From Allium sativum (Eukaryota; Streptophyta; Magnoliopsida; Asparagales; Amaryllidaceae), in assembly GCA_030737875.1 (NCBI GenBank), contig CM060910.1, forward strand, positions 615,053,303 through 615,117,302: a stretch of DNA of 64,000 nt, read 5' to 3'. The notes below the pieces were generated by a model. The model was not told the DNA's origin and made no database searches. It saw nothing but the letters and a program-made list of their open reading frames with translations. Each line of letters starts with the position of its first letter. The first letter of the stretch is position 1. The position numbers and the translations under genes are program-made. Shown here one piece after another: positions 59,217-64,000 of the stretch.

Positions 59217-60486
59217 ATGTCTGGGTTACTCGAGATACCCGAGGGAATACCGATACCAACCTGGTTCAGAAGGTATCTAGAGCCTAGGGCCACCGCCGCA
59301 GGCCCAGCAGACATTCCTCCTCCCCCATCTGCAGCGCTCCTCCTCCTCCTCCCCCCCCTGCGTTGATACTTTTTTGAAGATATGCAAGGACTTTCGGCCA
59401 GTGGGAGGGAAACCTTTTCATGGGTCAGAGACGTTTGTTGAAGCTCGAAATTGGCTTAACGAAGTGGAAGATTTGTTTGGTATCTTCAAGATAGAAGATG
59501 GAAGGAAGGTCCAATTAGCTGCTTGGTTAATGAAGGACGAAGCCTCGTTTTGGTGGGAGGTCACGAATGGAGAGCGTCCAGTGGAGACATGGATGGATTT
59601 CAGGCATAAGTTCGAGATGAAATTTCTCTCACGAGCAGAAGAGAATTTATACATGGAGAGGTTCTTGGCGTTGAAGCAGGGGAATTTATCAGTTAAGGAG
59701 TACGTCAATAAGTTCAATCAGTTGGCAAGATTTGGCTTAGACTTGGTGAACACACATGAAAAGAAGGCCCTAAGATTCGTTAAAGGTTTGAATGAGTCGC
59801 TACATGGGTTGGATATGACCCACATTCCTATAGGGGCTACCTTTGATAAACTGGTTGACATGGTGCTTATGCATGAAGGGGAGAAAGGCGCTAATGCTAA
59901 TAATGCACCGGAAAAGAAAGGGGATCAAAAGAAGTCACAGCAGCAACCTAAGAAAGGTGGTAAGGATAACAATAGTAAAGGAAAGAAAAGGTGCTTTAAT
60001 AGTGGGACACCAGGCCATCTGAGCAAGGACTGTAGGAAGAAGAAGAAGACTGGTTGTTTCAACTATGGAGAGGTAGGACATCTGATTAAAGACTGCCCGA
60101 GAAGACAAGGGCAAGAGCAGAGGACAGGGTCTACTTTGGGAGGGCAGGTTCAGGCTCTTATGGCACCAGGGCAGGCAAGAGGGCAGGTTCATGCTCTCAT
60201 TGCACCAGGACAGGAGAGAGGTAGAAACATTTCTGTTGAAAGTTTGGTTTTTCTGTTTGATCATCCTGTTCGTACTTTGTTTGATTCTGGCACTTCACAC
60301 TTGTTTGTATATGCTTTGTTAGTTGAAACACTGCACCTAAATACTAGTCTAGTTACGGATCCCATAGTAGTCTCAAATCCTATTGGTGACTCGGCTCATC
60401 ATTCAATGATTTGTCGGGATTTGAGAGTGTCTATCTTGAGCGTTGAATTCAAATGCAACGCCTTGGCTTCACGGGCTATGGGTTGA
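59217..60486 (+). pseudogene. Chromovirus gag and start of protease, frameshifted
   Basis: Gag forms the particle and binds RNA. The ATG at 59217 (MSGLLEIPEG) is the likely start. The frame shifts in a Pro-coding CCT/C-rich run near 59330-59360, after which the retrotransposon gag domain is intact (FEAR-like region, WLMKDEASFWW at about 59525, YVNKFNQLARF at 59702). A Lys-rich stretch leads to two zinc-knuckle sequences at about 59990 and 60050. Both keep the first Cys, His and last Cys but lack the second Cys (CFNSG and CFNYG), each explained by one base change. The protease active site DSGTSH lies at about 60284. The frame then ends at 60486, with the rest of protease in another frame. Confidence 0.88.
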
Positions 60487-60932
60487 TTCTAAGCATGGAT
60501 TGGTTATCCAATAATGGTGCCATCCTCGATTGTGAAAAGAGAGTGGTTAGACTTATGACTCGCCTTAGCAACACTCTCAAAATCTCTTGTAATCCCATAC
60601 ATTCTTTTATGCTTAGCTACCTAGAATCTCTTGATGAGTCTATTGAAAACTTGCAGTCTATTAGAGTAGTCCATGAATACTCAGATGTATTTGAAGAGGT
60701 GAAGGGCTTACCTCCGAAGCGGGAGATAGACTTTTGCATATACCTTGTTGATAATGCAAAACCCGTAGCTCTACCCGTTAGACACATGGCTCCAAGGGAG
60801 AGAAAAGAGCTTAGGAAGCAAGTCAAAGAGTTGCTTGAAAAAGGGTTTATAAGGCGGAGTATTTCTGAATGGGGTGCTCCATTAGTATTCGCAACCAAAG
60901 TGGATGGGTCACTTCACCTATGCGTTGATTAA
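60453..60932 (+). pseudogene. Chromovirus protease end and reverse transcriptase N-terminus
   Basis: The frame overlaps the gag frame by 33 bp after a frameshift. It holds the protease C-terminal motif (ILSMDWLSNNGA, about 60490) and the connecting segment, then the start of reverse transcriptase (PRERKELRKQVKELLEKGFIR and WGAPLVFATK at about 60790-60900). It ends at a TAA (60930-60932) just after LCVD, where the family has an aromatic residue in a CVDYREL-type motif. That indicates a single-base nonsense change. Confidence 0.88.
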
Positions 60933-61811
60933 AGGGAGCTAAAAAAGCTGATCAAGAAAAATAGGCACCCACTTCTAAGAATAGATGACTTGTTTGCTCA
61001 GCTTGTAGGTGCATCGGGTTTCTCCCAGCTAGATTTGGCTACCGGGTTTCATCAGCTAAGAGTGGCTGAAGACGGCATTGATAAAACCGCGTTCGGAACC
61101 CCGAATGGTTTCTTCGAATGGCTTATCATTCCTTTTGGCTTGACAAACGCACCCTCTTACTTTGTTGACTTGATGAGCAGGGTGTTCAGGGAGTTCCTTA
61201 ATAAGTTTGTGGTGGCCTTCGTAGACGACATTTTGATTTTCTCGAAGAATAAAGAAGAGCGTGCTTTGCATTTAAGGGAAGTCATGGATACTCTTCGTGC
61301 ACATCAGCTGAAAGCCAAATTCTCCAAATGCCATTTCTGGAGAGAAGATGAGAGGTTTCTTGGACATGTGGTGCCCAAAGAGGGGATAGCTTTGGACCCC
61401 GTAAAAGTTGTTGTGGTGCAAGATTGGAAGGTTCCACGGAATGCAACCGAAGTCCGAAGCTTACTCGGGCTAGCGGGCTTTTACCAAAAGTTCATTAAAG
61501 ACTTTGCAAAAATCTCAGCCCCACTCACAAGATTGACAAAGAAGAACCTAACTTTCGCTTGGGATTTGGATTGCGATATTGCTTTCCAACGTTTGAAAAA
61601 GGCTCTAACAACAGCCCCAGTTCTGACATTGCCTGATGGGAGCAAAATGTTTACCGTATACACAGACACATGCGGTACAGGGTTGGGCGCTGTCTTGATG
61701 AAAGAAGGCAAGGCAGTTTGTTATGGGGGAAGGCAATTGAAGTTACATGAGAAGAACTACCCAACTCATGATTTGGAGCTAGCTGCCATTATTTTCGCTC
61801 TAAAGTCATAG
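60933..61811 (+). pseudogene. Chromovirus reverse transcriptase and RNase H
   Basis: The frame is continuous with the preceding one after the TAA. The polymerase core includes FSQLDLATGFHQ (about 61020), FGLTNAP (about 61140) and the catalytic FVDDIL at about 61218, where Phe replaces the usual Tyr of the YxDD-type box. The thumb and connection (SLLGLAGFYQKFI) are normal. RNase H starts at YTDTCGTGLGA (about 61660) and keeps the Asp and the Glu of DLELAAI. A TAG at 61809-61811 stops it where Trp is usual before RHYL. Apart from the two stops, all catalytic residues in this part are present. Confidence 0.9.
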
Positions 61812-62424
61812 CGTCATTACCTACTAGGAGAATGGTTAGAATTGTTTACTGACTATAAAACATTAAAGTACCTTTTTCACAGAAAGATCTTAACTTAAGA
61901 CAACAAAGGTGGATGGAATTTCTGGCCTCATATGATTTTGAGATTTCCTATACCCCTGGCAAGGGCAATGTTGTAGAAGACGCCTTGAGTAGAAATAAGC
62001 TGACCTTGAGTCCTCTCTTTGTAGAAAGGCAAAGCTTGGAGTACATAGCAAACTTTAACTTTAGACCCTCCTCTGAAATTGTACCTGGTCTGTTAGCATC
62101 GCTAGAGGTGCGGCCTACTCTTTTGGACTCAATAGGAACCGCACAACGATAAGATCCTCAGCTAGTTGATATGATGGATAAGCTAGTTAGGGGTGAGACT
62201 TCTAGTCACCTCAGTAGATACTCCATCGATGATAAGGGTTGGTTGAGACGGGATGGAAAGCTATACGTCCCACAAGTAAGGGATTTAGTGAAGACGATTC
62301 TCGAAGAAGCACACCATTCTAAGCTGACCATACAGCCGGACGGAGATAAGTGTATAAAGATATAAAAAGGGTTGTCTTTTGGAATGGCATGAAGAGGGAT
62401 GTAGCTTAGTTCGTCGCTAAGTGC
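61812..62424 (+). pseudogene. Chromovirus RNase H end and integrase zinc-binding region, heavily broken
   Basis: After the TAG the frame reads [21 protein letters not shown], then a stop. A frameshift near 61890-61910 leads to [27 protein letters not shown] (61913-61995), the conserved end of RNase H. A TAA at 62150-62152 and a frameshift near 62350 follow, and a TAG lies in the GMKRDVA region (about 62407). The first zinc-binding His pair is altered: the second position reads IQPDG where HPGG-type sequence is usual. Confidence 0.82.
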
Positions 62425-62976
62425 TTGATATGCCAGCAAGTCAAAGCAGAGCAGAAGAAGCCTGGTGGTCTGCTTCATCCTCTAAAGGTCCCACAGTGGA
62501 AGTGGGATAGCATTTCGATGGACTTTGTTAATGGGTTTCCTAGGTCAAGAAGGGGAAATACCAGTATTTGGGTAATAGTGGATAGGCTCACAAAAAGCGC
62601 TCACTTTATACCTGTTAAGAGTAGAAGGACTGCCTCGTCCCTAACATCCATTTATCTTAAAGAGATAGTTCGACTCCATGGGATACCCTCCAGCATAGTG
62701 AGTGATCGAGATCCTATCTTTATGAGCGAGTTTTGGAAGAGTTTGCAAGAGGTTGTTGGCACACAATTATGCTTAAGCACGACCTATCACCCCCAAACTG
62801 ATGGTCAGATGGAAAGGGTGAACAGAGTGTTGGAAGACCTCTTGAGGTTGTGCATTCTTGACTTTGGAGGGACATGGGAGGATTACCTTCCTTTGGTGGA
62901 ATTCACTTACAACAATAGCTACCAAGCCACCATAGGCATAGCGCCCTTCGAAGCTTTATATGGAAGACCATGCTGA
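62425..62976 (+). pseudogene. Chromovirus integrase core
   Basis: Integrase inserts the DNA copy. This stretch has the zinc-site cysteines (CLICQQ in the frame just before 62440), WKWDSISMDFVNG with the first catalytic Asp (about 62522), the second Asp in SDRDPIF (about 62707), and the Glu in MERVNRVLEDLL (about 62815). The DDE triad is intact. It ends at TGA 62974-62976 after LYGRPC, where Arg (CGA) would continue the conserved motif. Confidence 0.9.
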
Positions 62977-63617
62977 TCACCAACTTGTTGGTGGGAGTCT
63001 ACAACAAGCTCGTACTTGGGCCAAACATGATTAGAGAAACCTCAGAAAAGGTGGACTTGATAAGAAGAAGGATGAAAGATGCACAAGACAGAAAAAAGTC
63101 ATACGCAGACAAAAGAAGGACCGACCTTGAGTTTGAGGTTGGAGATAGGGTGTTCCTTAAAGTATCTCCTTTGAGGAATGTCATTCACTTTGGGTCCATA
63201 GGAAAGCTAGCACTAAGATTTGTAGGACCATTTCCTATCATTGAAAGGATTGGGACGATGGCTTATAGAGTAGAGCTACCCGAAAGACTGGCTGGAGTTC
63301 ATAATGTTTTTCATGTTTCTCAACTACGAAAGTGCTTACATGAGTCTGCGGAAGCAGTGGAGCCAAGTATACTAGAGGAAGTAGAAGTGGAACGAGAAGC
63401 GACCGTGAGAAGAGTTCCAACTCGTATCTTGGGTACGGAAGTCAAAAAGCTACGCAACCGTGAAGTCAAGCTTGTTAAAGTTCAATGGAGTGACACTGAG
63501 GAAGACGCGACTTGGGAAACTAAGAGGAAAATACGCGCAGCCTACCCTTTTCTTTTTGAGGGTACCTCCTTGCTCTCTTTTTCCATAAGTTTATTCATGC
63601 TTATATATATCTTTTAA
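62977..63617 (+). pseudogene. Chromovirus integrase C-terminus with chromodomain
   Basis: After a short out-of-frame remnant (SPTCWWES) the frame carries RRRMKDAQDRKKSYADKRR and EVGDRVFLKVSP (the GPY/F-like module, with FVGPFPI at about 63215). Then HNVFHVSQLRKC is followed by a chromodomain-like end (REVKLVKVQWSD to EDATWE and AAYPFLF, about 63460-63560). This tail is characteristic of Tekay/Del chromoviruses, where it guides integration to heterochromatin. The stop at 63615-63617 follows a hydrophobic tail. Confidence 0.88.
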
Positions 63618-64000
63618 GTAGATCTCCTCGGTCCTATTCTTTATCCTTAGGTAGAAAACAATGGATGTAAACACGTATTTAAAACATGTTATGATTGATG
63701 GTTGCAAGTGGTTGCAAGTGGTTGCTAGTGGTTGCTCGTGGATGCATGTACACACACATTAGGCACTAGATCGGCTCAATCACTTTAATATTGCATATAA
63801 ATTTGTGTGAATATTTAAATTAATGGATATATACTGCTTGTGTTATCATATGGACGCTGCATTTTGATGAATGGGTGTGCACAGATGTAGAAGTAATATG
63901 TATCGTTAGGATTCTTTTGCGTGTGTAACACCCCGTGATTCTGTAACACTAAGATTCACAAATCAAGGCAGAATTATAAGTTAAAATCAAAATCAAGGGA
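63618..64000. other. 3' flank of gag-pol; possible LTR start at 63924
   Basis: Non-coding. A short run of four 10-bp 'gtggttgcaa'-type units lies at about 63695-63740. TGTAACACCCC at 63924 begins a sequence that continues past the window. It could be the diverged 3' LTR of the chromovirus or the start of another insertion. No polypurine tract directly precedes it. Confidence 0.4.

Larger units (their letters stand above)
55880..63923 (+). mobile_element. Decayed Ty3/gypsy chromovirus (Tekay/Del-like), 3' LTR not confirmed
   Basis: A 5' LTR (TGTAACACCC at 55880 to TTACA at 59008) is followed by a primer-binding site (59011) and gag-pol in the order gag, protease, reverse transcriptase, RNase H, integrase, chromodomain, the Ty3/gypsy order. 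The C-terminal chromodomain and LTR style point to the Tekay/Del clade. Many stops and frameshifts make it inactive. After the last stop (63617) there is no recognisable polypurine tract. A TGTAACACCCC at 63924 resembles the LTR start but matches the 5' LTR only weakly over the remaining 77 bases. Confidence 0.85.

Overview
This window is plant nuclear DNA, most likely from a eudicot with a transposon-rich genome. It is AT-rich, and almost all of it is transposable elements, some inserted into others. I see no ordinary single-copy host gene, no rRNA or tRNA gene and no CRISPR array. The species cannot be named from the sequence. All similarity statements are by-eye comparisons within the window or recognition of protein families; nothing was searched.

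Layout. 1-2383: 3' part of an old LTR related to the large-LTR family seen again at 19.5-36.5 kb. 2.4-5.7 kb: two decayed Helitron relics in the same orientation, plus unassigned DNA. 5751-18991: a 13.2-kb giant PIF/Harbinger-type DNA transposon with matching terminal inverted repeats and TTA target duplications. 19543-36462: a LARD-type LTR retrotransposon (6-kb LTR, 1-kb non-coding interior, CACTT target duplication) whose 5' LTR is enlarged to 9.9 kb by an internal 3.8-kb duplication. 37090-53643: an older probable solo LTR split by a second LARD-type element of another family on the minus strand (38019-51777). 55880-63.9 kb: a decayed Ty3/gypsy chromovirus (Tekay/Del-like) with a 3.1-kb 5' LTR and broken gag-pol.

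The giant Harbinger element is the most interesting object. It carries the usual pair of genes, a Myb/SANT-like ORF1 and a DDE transposase, transcribed towards each other. It also holds an unusual cargo: four GRF-type zinc-finger genes or relics, one of them a chimera carrying the ORF1 promoter and N-terminus, another Myb-like ORF, and a plant mobile domain (PMD) gene. At each end, just inside the inverted repeats, lies an array of four roughly 29-bp palindromes at exact 31-bp spacing, each built from inverted AACGG-type cores. A single further copy sits upstream of the chimeric gene. These look like binding sites for an element-encoded (possibly Myb-like) protein, acting in transposition, in regulation or in both. 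Nearly every gene in the element carries one or two lesions, so this copy is probably no longer autonomous, although the architecture is preserved.

The two LARD-type elements are unrelated by LTR sequence over most of their length yet share the same plan: LTRs over 6 kb, about 1 kb of non-coding interior, an initiator-Met-tRNA primer site, a chromovirus-like polypurine tract, and a GC-rich island in the LTR. They must have been mobilised by proteins supplied in trans.
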